A DNA stretch of 64,000 bases from Aestuariibaculum sediminum (GTDB lineage Bacteria > Bacteroidota > Bacteroidia > Flavobacteriales > Flavobacteriaceae): positions 540,432-604,431 of the forward strand of contig NZ_JACVXB010000003.1 in assembly GCF_014596945.1 (NCBI RefSeq), written 5' to 3'. Shown here one piece after another: positions 27,471 to 36,005 of this stretch (positions are counted from its first letter, which is position 1; each line of letters opens with the position of its first letter). Made by a program: the position numbers and the translations under genes. The notes under the pieces are model-generated. The model saw only the letters and a list, made by a program, of their open reading frames with translations. It searched no databases and was not told where the DNA came from.

Positions 27471-27498
27471 TTTACCACATTTTACCACATTTTACCAC
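27471..27498 (-). promoter_or_regulatory. Candidate MraZ operator: three direct repeats with 10-bp period
   Basis: tttaccac occurs at 27471, 27481 and 27491. Read on the minus strand this is GTGGTAAAAT repeated. Tandem boxes with a TGG core on exactly a 10-bp period match the known MraZ operator design (TGGGN boxes spaced by 5 nt in E. coli). They overlap the expected -33 region of the mraZ promoter, so binding would repress the cluster. The box sequence differs from the E. coli one. Confidence 0.75.
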
Positions 27499-27683
27499 TT
27501 TGTTAATAATTTTTCGATTAAGAGACACCAAAATTTGTTTTTATGCACCCCCAAACCCAATGAACACTAATAATCAACACATTACACCTGAACAACGAAA
27601 ATTATTGAATTTGTTAACATCTTTACTAAAAACTATATTTTTTGAGAAAAGCTTAAAAACGTAGTTAGTATAGATGAAATAAC

Positions 27684-27691
27684 TATATTTG
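27684..27691 (+). promoter_or_regulatory. Probable -7 element for the alpha/beta hydrolase gene
   Basis: TATATTTG lies 25 bp before the hydrolase ATG and points away from the dcw promoter. No strong TTG at the -33 distance is seen. Confidence 0.5.
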
Positions 27692-27716
27692 TTTTTAAAG
27701 TAACGACAACTGATTA

Positions 27717-28481
27717 ATGACGCATCGTTTAAAAAAAGAAAAGAACTACAGCTATATTGAAGCTGGCGAAGGTACGCCAATTATTGTATTACACGGCTTA
27801 ATGGGCGGATTAAGTAATTTTGATTCGGTTATTGAACATTTTAGTCAAAAAGGCTATAAAGTAATCATCCCCGAACTACCCATATACTCCATGTCTCTAC
27901 TGAAGACTAATGTTAAAAATTTCGCTAATTATCTGCACGATTTTATTGAGTTTAAGGGTTATGAAAATGTTATTTTGTTAGGAAACTCTTTAGGCGGCCA
28001 TATTGGGCTTTACCATACTAAATTATACCCTGATAAAGTAAAAGCATTAATCATTACAGGAAGCTCTGGTTTATATGAAAGCGCAATGGGTAGCGGATAC
28101 ACCAAGCGCAGTGATTATGAAGTTATCAAGAAAAAAGCACAAGATGTTTTTTACGATCCTGACATTGCTACAAAAGAAATTGTAGACGAAGTTTACGCTA
28201 CCGTTAACGACCGTAATAAACTAATAAAAACTTTAGCTATTGCAAAAAGCGCAATACGCCACAACATGTCTAAAGATTTACCCAATATGCAAACACCAAC
28301 TTGTATTATATGGGGTAAAAACGACACCGTTACACCTCCAGAGGTAGCCGAAGAGTTCAACGAACTTTTGCCAAATTCCGATTTGTATTGGATAGATAAA
28401 TGTGGGCACGCTGCTATGATGGAGCACCCTCAAGAATTCAACAAAATTCTTGAAAACTGGCTAAACACAAAAAATTTATAG
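27717..28481 (+). CDS. Alpha/beta hydrolase
   Basis: A 254-residue soluble hydrolase of the abhydrolase-1 type. The oxyanion-hole motif VLHGLMGG is at 24-31, the nucleophile Ser91 in GNSLGG, Asp203 in WGKNDTVTP and His231 in CGHAAMMEHP. All three catalytic residues are present. The substrate cannot be told from sequence. It is divergent from mraZ and precedes engB by 60 bp in the same direction. Confidence 0.92.
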   Translation: MTHRLKKEKNYSYIEAGEGTPIIVLHGLMGGLSNFDSVIEHFSQKGYKVIIPELPIYSMSLLKTNVKNFANYLHDFIEFKGYENVILLGNSLGGHIGLYHTKLYPDKVKALIITGSSGLYESAMGSGYTKRSDYEVIKKKAQDVFYDPDIATKEIVDEVYATVNDRNKLIKTLAIAKSAIRHNMSKDLPNMQTPTCIIWGKNDTVTPPEVAEEFNELLPNSDLYWIDKCGHAAMMEHPQEFNKILENWLNTKNL

Positions 28482-28541
28482 CCTTTTAATTTAGGTTTAA
28501 ACCCAACACACACATTTCTGTGTAATCAACATAAAACGCGC

Positions 28542-29138
28542 ATGCAAATAAAATCTGCAGAATTTGTTATGAGCAACTCCGACGTTGCTAAATGCCCAAA
28601 AAGCATGCTTCCGGAATATGCATTTATAGGGCGAAGCAATGTAGGAAAGTCGTCGCTTATAAACATGCTAACCCATCGTAAAAGTTTAGCAAAAACATCG
28701 GGAAGACCAGGAAAAACACAACTCATAAATCATTTTTTAATAAACAAAAACTGGCATTTGGTAGACTTACCCGGTTATGGCTATGCACGTGTTTCAAAAA
28801 GCACAAAAAAGGTATTCCAAAAATTCATTACCGCTTATTTTAGTCAAAGAAAACAACTTGTAACCGCTTTTGTTTTAGTTGATATTCGACACGAACCACA
28901 ACCCATAGATTTAGAATTTATGCAGTGGTTAGGCGAAAATGGCATTCCGTTTTCAATAATTTTTACCAAAGCCGATAAATTAAAACCTAAAGCGATAGAC
29001 AATCACGTTGAAAAATATAAACATGTACTTTTAGAAACCTGGGAGGACATGCCAAACTATTTTGTAACCTCATCAAGTAAAGAAATTGGTAAAGACGATG
29101 TTTTGAATTACATCGACGAACTCAATGGAAACCTGTAG
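28542..29138 (+). CDS. engB: Ribosome-biogenesis GTPase EngB/YsxC
   Basis: A 198-residue TRAFAC GTPase that assists large-subunit assembly. GTPase motifs: G1 GRSNVGKSS (about 30-38), G2-region KTSGRPGKTQ, G3 DLPGYGYA (about 75-82) and G4 TKADK (about 146). The N-terminus MQIKSAEFVMSNSDVAKCP is typical for the family. Normal length. Confidence 0.97.
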   Translation: MQIKSAEFVMSNSDVAKCPKSMLPEYAFIGRSNVGKSSLINMLTHRKSLAKTSGRPGKTQLINHFLINKNWHLVDLPGYGYARVSKSTKKVFQKFITAYFSQRKQLVTAFVLVDIRHEPQPIDLEFMQWLGENGIPFSIIFTKADKLKPKAIDNHVEKYKHVLLETWEDMPNYFVTSSSKEIGKDDVLNYIDELNGNL

Positions 29139-29221
29139 ACTGATTTTGTTTAAAATTTCCTTTGTTTTTTAAAATTGATAATTTTAATTCTCTCAAAATC
29201 CTTAATAACATAACCTACCAT

Positions 29222-29725
29222 ATGAAATTTTTCGCCCTACTTACAACTTTATTGTTAACCCAGTTTACAGCCTTTGCTCAAATTGAAGGCATTACAGAAG
29301 TATATACAACACCAAATAAATTATTGCAAACCATAGGGCTAGTAAATGCGTTTCTTGATAACGCCGATACTGCTCCCTTAGCTCCTGATTGCAAAGCCAA
29401 CAGATCTATTAAGAAACAAAAAAAGTGTACTGAAAAATTTATTTACAAAAATATATCTAATTCGATTACACCAGATAAAATAGCCAATATTGGACTATCT
29501 AAATTCTCTACAGAAATTGACTTTATAATAAACGAATTAGGAGAAGTTATAGTAACAAATATAACTGGAGATTTTGAAGCCATTAACGACAGTTATTTTA
29601 TCGCTTTAAAAAATCTACCTAAATTCATTCCTGCTACCAAAAACCGAAAACCAATAAAAGTCCCCTTTAAAGCTACTTTTAAACATACTAGATTAGGAAA
29701 AATAACAAAAATGTCGCTAAAGTAA
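29222..29725 (+). CDS. Secreted protein with a TonB-C-like domain
   Basis: The start is set at 29222, giving the clean signal peptide MKFFALLTTLLLTQFTAFAQ and a mature protein of about 147 residues. The C-terminal half (about 95-165) has the pattern of the TonB C-terminal fold: FSTEIDFIINELGEVIVTNI, then an LPKFIPATKNRKPIKVPF strand. There is no membrane anchor or proline-rich linker, so it is not a working energy transducer by itself. Flavobacteria have many such free-standing periplasmic TonB_C domains of unknown role. Similarity is by eye. Confidence 0.65.
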   Translation: MKFFALLTTLLLTQFTAFAQIEGITEVYTTPNKLLQTIGLVNAFLDNADTAPLAPDCKANRSIKKQKKCTEKFIYKNISNSITPDKIANIGLSKFSTEIDFIINELGEVIVTNITGDFEAINDSYFIALKNLPKFIPATKNRKPIKVPFKATFKHTRLGKITKMSLK

Positions 29726-29738
29726 CTATTTCCCATAT

Positions 29739-30833
29739 TTAATTTTTCACATCCAAGGCATCTCGAAGGGCATTACCTATAAGCATAAATGCCATAACTA
29801 AACTCATAATACAAAGCCCAGGAATAAGAGCTAAATAAGGTTTTCCAAGAATAATATAATTATAGTGATCTTTTATCATGGCACCCCAGCTTGCCATCGG
29901 AGGCTGGGCTCCTATCCCAAGAAAACTCAACCCACTTTCAATTAAAATAGCCGAAGCAAAATTGGCCGCAGATATTACAATTACAGGCGCCATAATATTT
30001 GGTAAAATATGTTTTGTAATAATTCTTAAATCGTTAAATCCTAAAGCCCTAGCTGCTGTAACGTATTGTTGTTCTTTTACACTAATTACCTGTCCACGTA
30101 CAACTCGAGCCACCTCAACCCACATCGTTAACCCCACCGCAATAAACACCTGCCAAAAGCCTTTACCTAAAGCCAGTGTAATAGCTATAACCAAGAGTAA
30201 AGTTGGAATGGACCAGGTTACATTTATTATCCACATAATTATTGCATCAACTTTACCTCCAAAATAGCCTGCAACACTTCCCATAAAAACACCTAAAACG
30301 AGAGAAATAAATACAGCAACAAATCCAATAAAAAATGAGATTCTTGCCCCTACTAAAACCCGACTTAACAAATCTCGCCCATATTTATCGGTACCAAATA
30401 AAAAAGTTTTTTCAGTTATAAAAGGTTTAACTGAATGATTAGGAAATACATCTAAACTAATCTCTTTTTCCACACCTTTCAGTCCGTCGGATGCATACTC
30501 GGTATAAACTAATTTATCTTTGAGCAACCTAAAGTCTGATATGGGTATTTCGGTATCGGTAGATTGGGTTCCGAAAAATAGTTTTTCAATAGCATTTTGA
30601 TCGTTCTTTAAACCAGAAGGGATCGTTAAGATATTTATTTTAAATCCTGGCTTTTTAGAGTGTATAGCCAAATGCATCTGATTGGCATGCTGAGAGCTAT
30701 CGGGTGCAAAAGCATAAGCAAATACAGCAACTATGCCCACAAGAATTACAAAGACAAAACTTAAAACGCCCCAAAAGTTTTTTTTAAACCTTTGGAGCGC
30801 CAAATGTTTCAACGAGTTGGATTTATAACTCAT
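29739..30833 (-). CDS. DppC/OppC-type ABC transporter permease, orphan
   Basis: This 364-residue inner-membrane permease has an N-terminal span (about 21-43), an unusually large periplasmic insert (about 45-145) and a BPD_transp_1 core with the EAA loop VTAARALGFNDLRIITKHILPN (about 258-279). FLFGTDKYGRDLLSR is the classic DppC N-terminal motif. Such subunits import peptides or nickel together with a DppB-type permease, two ATPases and a binding protein. None of these is next to it; its partners must be elsewhere. It lies 9 bp downstream of the tail-specific protease gene. Confidence 0.9.
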   Translation of the reverse strand: MSYKSNSLKHLALQRFKKNFWGVLSFVFVILVGIVAVFAYAFAPDSSQHANQMHLAIHSKKPGFKINILTIPSGLKNDQNAIEKLFFGTQSTDTEIPISDFRLLKDKLVYTEYASDGLKGVEKEISLDVFPNHSVKPFITEKTFLFGTDKYGRDLLSRVLVGARISFFIGFVAVFISLVLGVFMGSVAGYFGGKVDAIIMWIINVTWSIPTLLLVIAITLALGKGFWQVFIAVGLTMWVEVARVVRGQVISVKEQQYVTAARALGFNDLRIITKHILPNIMAPVIVISAANFASAILIESGLSFLGIGAQPPMASWGAMIKDHYNYIILGKPYLALIPGLCIMSLVMAFMLIGNALRDALDVKN

Positions 30834-30842
30834 ACGAACGCG

Positions 30843-32987
30843 TTATTTTTTTACCTGAGTAGACGCGGCAGCTATCTTTTTTAAACGTTGAGAAGCCTTT
30901 ATATCTTCAAGAACATTCAAGGCCTCTTCAATATAAACATCTTGACTTAAACTTTCATGCCAGCGTTTACGTTTTTCCTGTAAATCTGTCGTATCTTGTT
31001 CAAAAAGCGAACGTTCATATGAGGTAGAATTAAAGGTTAAGTTTGTTTTATAATCTGAAATAGCATCGAATCGTTTCGCTTCCTCTTCATTTAAATCTAA
31101 TTCTGCTTTGTACTTATTAAAGTTTAATGACACTACAGTTTCATCAATTTTACTTTTAACCCATTTTGCATTGTCTTCAATAAGTTTTAATTGCGAATTG
31201 TTTTTCATACGCTCTTCGCTGCTTTTCACAATCGCGTCATAATCAAAATAATCCCAAGGCGTATAATCTGCTGAATCTATTTCATCCCATGGCAATGGGT
31301 TTTCTTTATCTTTTTCCCCTACTTCAATAAAACTGAATCGTCCAGGTACTTTAACATCGCTTTTTACACCTTCCAGTTGTACCGAGCCACCATTTATTCT
31401 GTAATACTTTTGAGTTGTTAAGGCCAATGCCCCTAAATCGCCACTAGTATTATTTCTTAACATGGTATTTAAATTAATTACATTTTGAACGGTCCCTTTA
31501 CCGTAGGTTTGCTTGCCTCCAATTATGATTGCCCTTTTGTAGTCCTGCATAGCTGCCGCCATAATTTCGGATGCTGAAGCTGATATTTCATTTACCAAAA
31601 TCACCAACGGTCCATCCCAAGAAATTGAACTATCATTATCCTCTAATACTTCTTTTGCTTTTCCGGTAGAACGCACTTGTACCACTGGCCCATCTTTAAT
31701 AAATAAGCCGGCCATATCTACAACCGTTGGTAACGAACCACCGCCATTATTACGTAAGTCCAAAACCAATCCTTCGATTCCTTCTGATTTTAATCGAGCG
31801 ATTTCAGTTTTTACGTCCTTAGCCGCATTAATGTTTTTATAATCTTTAAAATCGACATAAAACGCTGGCAAATCAATAATACCAAACGTTAATCCATCTT
31901 TTTTAACGACAGAAGACTTTGCATAGGTATCTACTAATTCGATAACATCTCGAACCAGAGTTATATCCTTAATCGTACCATCTACTTTTTTAACTGTTAA
32001 TGTTACTTTGGTCCCTTTAGGGCCTTTAATATATTTAATTGCATCATTAATTCGCATACCAACAATATTTACTGGTTGGTCTTCGTCTTCCTGCTTAACT
32101 TTGATAATTAAATCTTCAACTTCTAATTCCTGGCTTCTCCATGCTGGTCCACCCGAAATAAGTTTAACTACCTTGATGTAATCGTTTCGCTTTTGAAGTT
32201 GTGCCCCGATACCTTCCAATTTACCTGACATACGCTGATCGAAATCCTCCTTATTGTTTGGTGCCAAATAATAGGTATGCGGATCGAACTCTTCAACAAT
32301 TGTGTTCACATATATACCAAACCAATCTTCGCGTTGAAAATCTTCCAAATTATCGTTAAAATAAATTTCGATAGAACGCAATGTAGATTCACGCGCTTCC
32401 TTTTCCATTTCTGCCTCGGTTTTCATAACATGAGACGGATCTTTTTCTTTTAACCTTACTTCATCCTCGTAGATATCGTCGTAATTAGAAAGTGTAGAAA
32501 ATTTAAGTTGACGTCTCCAACGCTCTTTCATTTCAGCCTTATTCTTAACAAAACCTGTTAATTCATAATCGGTATTGAAATCCTCGTCAATTGAATAATC
32601 AAACGGTTTAGATAACACTTCTTTATAAATCTCTTTGGCTTCTGCTATTCGTTTTATTAAACGCTCATGAACCACATTAAAAAACGTAATATCACTAGCC
32701 TTAATTTGATCATCAAGTGTTAATTTATACTTTTCAAAATCTTCAAAGTCCGACTGATAAAAATAACGTTTAACCGGATCTAAAACATCCAAATAATCTT
32801 TAAATAATTCTTCAGAAAAAGAATCATCAAACACTAAAGGATCATAATGTCCATTTTCTAACACAAAGGTTATTACCTGAATCAAAAGTTTATCTTTATC
32901 AGGGTTATCAAACTTTTTGGTAGTAAAACTGCATGATGCAAAGCCCAACAGTAAGGCTAATAAAAGCACATTATATTTCCTTCTCAT
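30843..32987 (-). CDS. Carboxy-terminal (tail-specific) processing protease, lipoprotein
   Basis: S41-family periplasmic protease (Prc/Tsp type). The start at 32987 gives MRRKYNVLLLALLLGFASC, a lipoprotein signal with Cys19; a longer in-frame start exists at 33020. Order: N-terminal helical Prc domain (about 30-235), PDZ (about 240-330), S41 core with the catalytic Ser in EISASASEI (about 460) and Lys in QTYGKGT (about 485), and a C-terminal DUF3340-type region. It degrades or trims envelope proteins with exposed C-termini. Expected in the periplasm, membrane attached. Confidence 0.95.
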   Translation of the reverse strand: MRRKYNVLLLALLLGFASCSFTTKKFDNPDKDKLLIQVITFVLENGHYDPLVFDDSFSEELFKDYLDVLDPVKRYFYQSDFEDFEKYKLTLDDQIKASDITFFNVVHERLIKRIAEAKEIYKEVLSKPFDYSIDEDFNTDYELTGFVKNKAEMKERWRRQLKFSTLSNYDDIYEDEVRLKEKDPSHVMKTEAEMEKEARESTLRSIEIYFNDNLEDFQREDWFGIYVNTIVEEFDPHTYYLAPNNKEDFDQRMSGKLEGIGAQLQKRNDYIKVVKLISGGPAWRSQELEVEDLIIKVKQEDEDQPVNIVGMRINDAIKYIKGPKGTKVTLTVKKVDGTIKDITLVRDVIELVDTYAKSSVVKKDGLTFGIIDLPAFYVDFKDYKNINAAKDVKTEIARLKSEGIEGLVLDLRNNGGGSLPTVVDMAGLFIKDGPVVQVRSTGKAKEVLEDNDSSISWDGPLVILVNEISASASEIMAAAMQDYKRAIIIGGKQTYGKGTVQNVINLNTMLRNNTSGDLGALALTTQKYYRINGGSVQLEGVKSDVKVPGRFSFIEVGEKDKENPLPWDEIDSADYTPWDYFDYDAIVKSSEERMKNNSQLKLIEDNAKWVKSKIDETVVSLNFNKYKAELDLNEEEAKRFDAISDYKTNLTFNSTSYERSLFEQDTTDLQEKRKRWHESLSQDVYIEEALNVLEDIKASQRLKKIAAASTQVKK

Positions 32988-33165
32988 AATATTTTTCATT
33001 CGTTTAATATTCAGCGACACTTAGAATGTCCGACATTTTTTTACTAAAATAAAGAAAAATATAAGCCAACACAGGCATTTGCTACTAATTTTTTGTTAAA
33101 CCGAATAATTAAAGTGTATCCTACAGAATTTATGTATTTTAGCCAATGAAAATTCTACACACCAA

Positions 33166-33960
33166 ATGAAAAAAAGACCGCTAATACTTGTTACCAACGA
33201 CGATGGCATAACTGCTCCGGGTATACGTGCCTTGATTTCAGTTATGAAAACCATTGGCGATGTGGTAGTTGTAGCTCCAGATAGCCCACAAAGCGGCATG
33301 GGCCATGCGATTACTATAGACTCTACATTGTATGTTGAGCAAGTAAAAGTTGATGATGGATCGCAGGTTGAATACAGCTGTTCAGGTACGCCTGCCGATT
33401 GCGTTAAGCTCGCCATTCGAGAAAAATTAGATCGCAAACCCGACTTATGTGTTTCTGGCATAAACCACGGTTCGAACTCGTCGATAAACGTCATATACTC
33501 CGGTACTATGAGTGCTGCAATAGAAGCTGGAATTGAAGGCATTCCAGCCATTGGTTTTTCATTACTAGATTACAAGTGGAGTGCTAATTTTGAAGCCTCA
33601 AAAAGCTACGTAAAAACCATTACAGAAAACGTTTTGAAACATGGTTTACCTAATGGTGTTGTTTTAAACGTCAACCTTCCTAATTTACCAAAAGAAGACA
33701 TAAAAGGGATAAAGGTTTGCCGACAAGCCCGAGCTAATTGGGTTGAAGAGTTTGATAAACGTAAAACACCTTCTGGTAAAGATTATTATTGGCTTTCGGG
33801 CCGCTTTGTTAATTTAGATGGTGGCGAAGATACCGACGAATGGGCTCTTGAAAACGGCTATGTATCCGTTGTTCCTGTTCAATTTGATTTAACCGCGCAT
33901 CATTACATTCAAAATTTAAACTCCTGGAATTTAAACGATACTGAAACAAATTCAGCATAA
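33166..33960 (+). CDS. surE: 5-prime/3-prime-nucleotidase SurE
   Basis: Metal-dependent nucleoside monophosphate phosphatase of 264 residues. The metal site TNDDG is at 10-14 (Asp12, Asp13), followed by APDSPQSGMGHAIT (about 40-53), CSGTPADCV and SGINHGSNSS. Length is normal. First gene of a tight rightward run: its TAA is followed at once by the ATG of the next gene. Confidence 0.96.
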   Translation: MKKRPLILVTNDDGITAPGIRALISVMKTIGDVVVVAPDSPQSGMGHAITIDSTLYVEQVKVDDGSQVEYSCSGTPADCVKLAIREKLDRKPDLCVSGINHGSNSSINVIYSGTMSAAIEAGIEGIPAIGFSLLDYKWSANFEASKSYVKTITENVLKHGLPNGVVLNVNLPNLPKEDIKGIKVCRQARANWVEEFDKRKTPSGKDYYWLSGRFVNLDGGEDTDEWALENGYVSVVPVQFDLTAHHYIQNLNSWNLNDTETNSA

Positions 33961-34242
33961 ATGAAAAGAGAATTATTAATAGGTATGTTGGTAGGATTAA
34001 TTGCCAACGGCATGGGCTTAATTTTAACCGCCACAATTTTAGGGCAAGGCGAAGATTTTACTACAGTAATAAAAGCTGCCCACAACGAAGGGTTTTTAGG
34101 TAAACTTATAAGTTTAGGAGCTATTCTAAACCTAATTGCCTTTTTTCTTTTTATTAAGAAAAGACAAGATTACAGAGCAAGAGGCGTATTAGTCATTACG
34201 GTTTTTGTAGCAGTTTTTACATTTGTTTTTAAATTGTTTTAA
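33961..34242 (+). CDS. Small membrane protein of unknown function between surE and lpxB
   Basis: 93 residues with three predicted spans (about 4-26, 48-66 and 75-91) and short basic loops (KKRQDYRAR). I recognise no family. It abuts both neighbours with zero spacing (surE stop, this ATG; this stop, lpxB ATG), so all three are surely co-translated. Context suggests a role at the membrane in lipid A or envelope synthesis, but that is inference. Confidence 0.85.
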   Translation: MKRELLIGMLVGLIANGMGLILTATILGQGEDFTTVIKAAHNEGFLGKLISLGAILNLIAFFLFIKKRQDYRARGVLVITVFVAVFTFVFKLF

Positions 34243-35355
34243 ATGAAGTATTACATTTTAGCTGGAGAAGCATCGGGCGATTTACATGGCTCTAATTTAA
34301 TGAAAGCATTATTTGAGGTTGACCCAAATGCAGACATTAGATTTTGGGGAGGCGACCTTATGCAAGCCGTTGGAGGCACTTTAGTTAAACATTACAAAGA
34401 ACGCGCTTTTATGGGCTTTGCCGAAGTAATCATGAATTTGAATAAAATATTCAAACTCATTGCCTTTTGTAAAGAAGATATTAAAACCTATAATCCAGAT
34501 GTCCTTATTTTTATTGACAATTCAGGTTTTAATTTGCGCATTGCAAAATGGGCAAAACAAGAAGGCATAACTACCAACTATTATATTTCGCCCCAAGTTT
34601 GGGCGTCTAGAGCTAAGCGTGTTTTCGACATAAAAAGAGATATCGACGCGATGTATGTTATTCTTCCTTTTGTTGAAGCTTTTTATAAAAAATACGATTA
34701 TAAAGTAAATTTTGTTGGACACCCACTTATTGATGCGATTTCAAGCAGGAATCAGGTTTATGAAAGCCAATTTAGAAAAACCCATAAACTAGGAGACAAA
34801 CCAATAATTGCCTTATTACCTGGAAGTCGCAAACAAGAAATTAAAAATATGCTTTCGGTGATGTTAGAAATGGTAAATGATTTTGACGCATACCAATTTG
34901 TTATTGCTGGTGCACCTAGCCAGGATTACAGTTTTTACGAGCCATTTATAGCCGCTAATAATGTGAAATTTATAGCCAATAAAACATACGATTTATTAAG
35001 TATTTCCTCGGCTGCCCTAGTCACATCGGGAACGGCTACTTTGGAAACTGCATTATTTAAAGTCCCTCAGGTTGTTTGCTATAAGGCAAATGCCATTTCT
35101 TATCAAATTGCTAAACGCATAATAACTTTAAAGTTTATTTCGTTAGTTAATTTAATCATGGATAAAGAAGTCGTCACAGAGTTAATTCAGAACGATTTCA
35201 ACAAAAAACGACTTAAAAAAGAACTTTCTCGTATTTTAGATGAAGACATTCGTCGTAAAATTTTCCTCGATTACTACGAATTAGAAAAAACACTTGGAGG
35301 GAAAGGCGCCAGCAAAAAAACGGCGCAATTAATTTATAATTCAATAAAAAATTAA
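34243..35355 (+). CDS. lpxB: Lipid-A-disaccharide synthase LpxB
   Basis: A GT-B (GT19) enzyme of 370 residues that joins UDP-diacylglucosamine and lipid X to give the lipid A disaccharide. The N-terminal AGEASGDLHGSNL (7-19), GFAEV, ISPQVWASR (about 117), VGHPLID (about 160) and LLPGSRKQEI (about 188) are diagnostic. Normal length. Confidence 0.97.
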   Translation: MKYYILAGEASGDLHGSNLMKALFEVDPNADIRFWGGDLMQAVGGTLVKHYKERAFMGFAEVIMNLNKIFKLIAFCKEDIKTYNPDVLIFIDNSGFNLRIAKWAKQEGITTNYYISPQVWASRAKRVFDIKRDIDAMYVILPFVEAFYKKYDYKVNFVGHPLIDAISSRNQVYESQFRKTHKLGDKPIIALLPGSRKQEIKNMLSVMLEMVNDFDAYQFVIAGAPSQDYSFYEPFIAANNVKFIANKTYDLLSISSAALVTSGTATLETALFKVPQVVCYKANAISYQIAKRIITLKFISLVNLIMDKEVVTELIQNDFNKKRLKKELSRILDEDIRRKIFLDYYELEKTLGGKGASKKTAQLIYNSIKN

Positions 35356-35363
35356 ATTATTAT

Positions 35364-35945
35364 ATGAAGCGTATTGGAATTTTACTGTTATTAACACTAA
35401 GTCTTTTTAGTTGTAAATCTTCCAAACGCTCTAAACAAAAACCCTCTAAGGACTCACAGGTTGTTATTAATGCTAAACGCGCTTTAGATAATTACGATAA
35501 CAATCTGACCAATATTGAAGTTATTGAAGAGCCAAATGAACCAAAATTAGCCGAAGAAGCAGACACCAAAGCAATTGCTATAACCCATTATGCCTTACAA
35601 TTTGAAGGTGTTCGTTATAAATGGGGAGGCACAACTAAAGCAGGAATGGATTGTTCCGGTTTAGTTTTTGAATCGTTTAGAGCCCATGATATTTTATTAC
35701 CAAGAATTTCGAGAGATATGGCTAAAAAAGGAGACAAAATAACCATACGGAAAGCTCAAGAAGGCGATTTACTGTTCTTTAAAACCGGAAATAGAAGAAA
35801 TACAATTAATCATGTTGGATTAGTTATAAACACACAAAAAGACATACAATTTATACATGCTACCACACGTGGCGGAGTTATCATATCTAAGTTGTCTGAA
35901 ACATACTGGAATGACGCTTTCGTAGAGGCTCGGCGCATTTTGTAA
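35364..35945 (+). CDS. NlpC/P60 (C40) peptidoglycan endopeptidase, lipoprotein
   Basis: 193 residues. The lipoprotein signal ends in LFSC (Cys17). The NlpC/P60 domain covers about 70-190 with the catalytic Cys in MDCSGLVFE (about 99), His in NHVGLVI (about 151) and the third polar site His in FIHATT (about 166). These enzymes cut the D-Glu to diaminopimelate bond of the stem peptide. A serine/lysine-rich linker follows the lipid anchor. It is 8 bp after lpxB. Confidence 0.93.
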   Translation: MKRIGILLLLTLSLFSCKSSKRSKQKPSKDSQVVINAKRALDNYDNNLTNIEVIEEPNEPKLAEEADTKAIAITHYALQFEGVRYKWGGTTKAGMDCSGLVFESFRAHDILLPRISRDMAKKGDKITIRKAQEGDLLFFKTGNRRNTINHVGLVINTQKDIQFIHATTRGGVIISKLSETYWNDAFVEARRIL

Positions 35946-36005
35946 TATTTATCTTATATTTATTGAGTATTTACATTGACTCATAAGGTCAATTATTCCA
36001 ATACT

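Noticed and set aside
27471..27498. Triple 10-bp repeat as a possible CRISPR or microsatellite
   Set aside because: Units are too short and have no spacers; position and period fit an MraZ operator.
28482..28541. ggtttaaaccc palindrome and acacac run between the hydrolase and engB
   Set aside because: Short, without a T tract or repeat partner; could not be tied to a function.
33096..33551. 151-residue leftward ORF opposite surE
   Set aside because: Antisense shadow of the well-supported surE gene; composition is not protein-like and no motif is seen.
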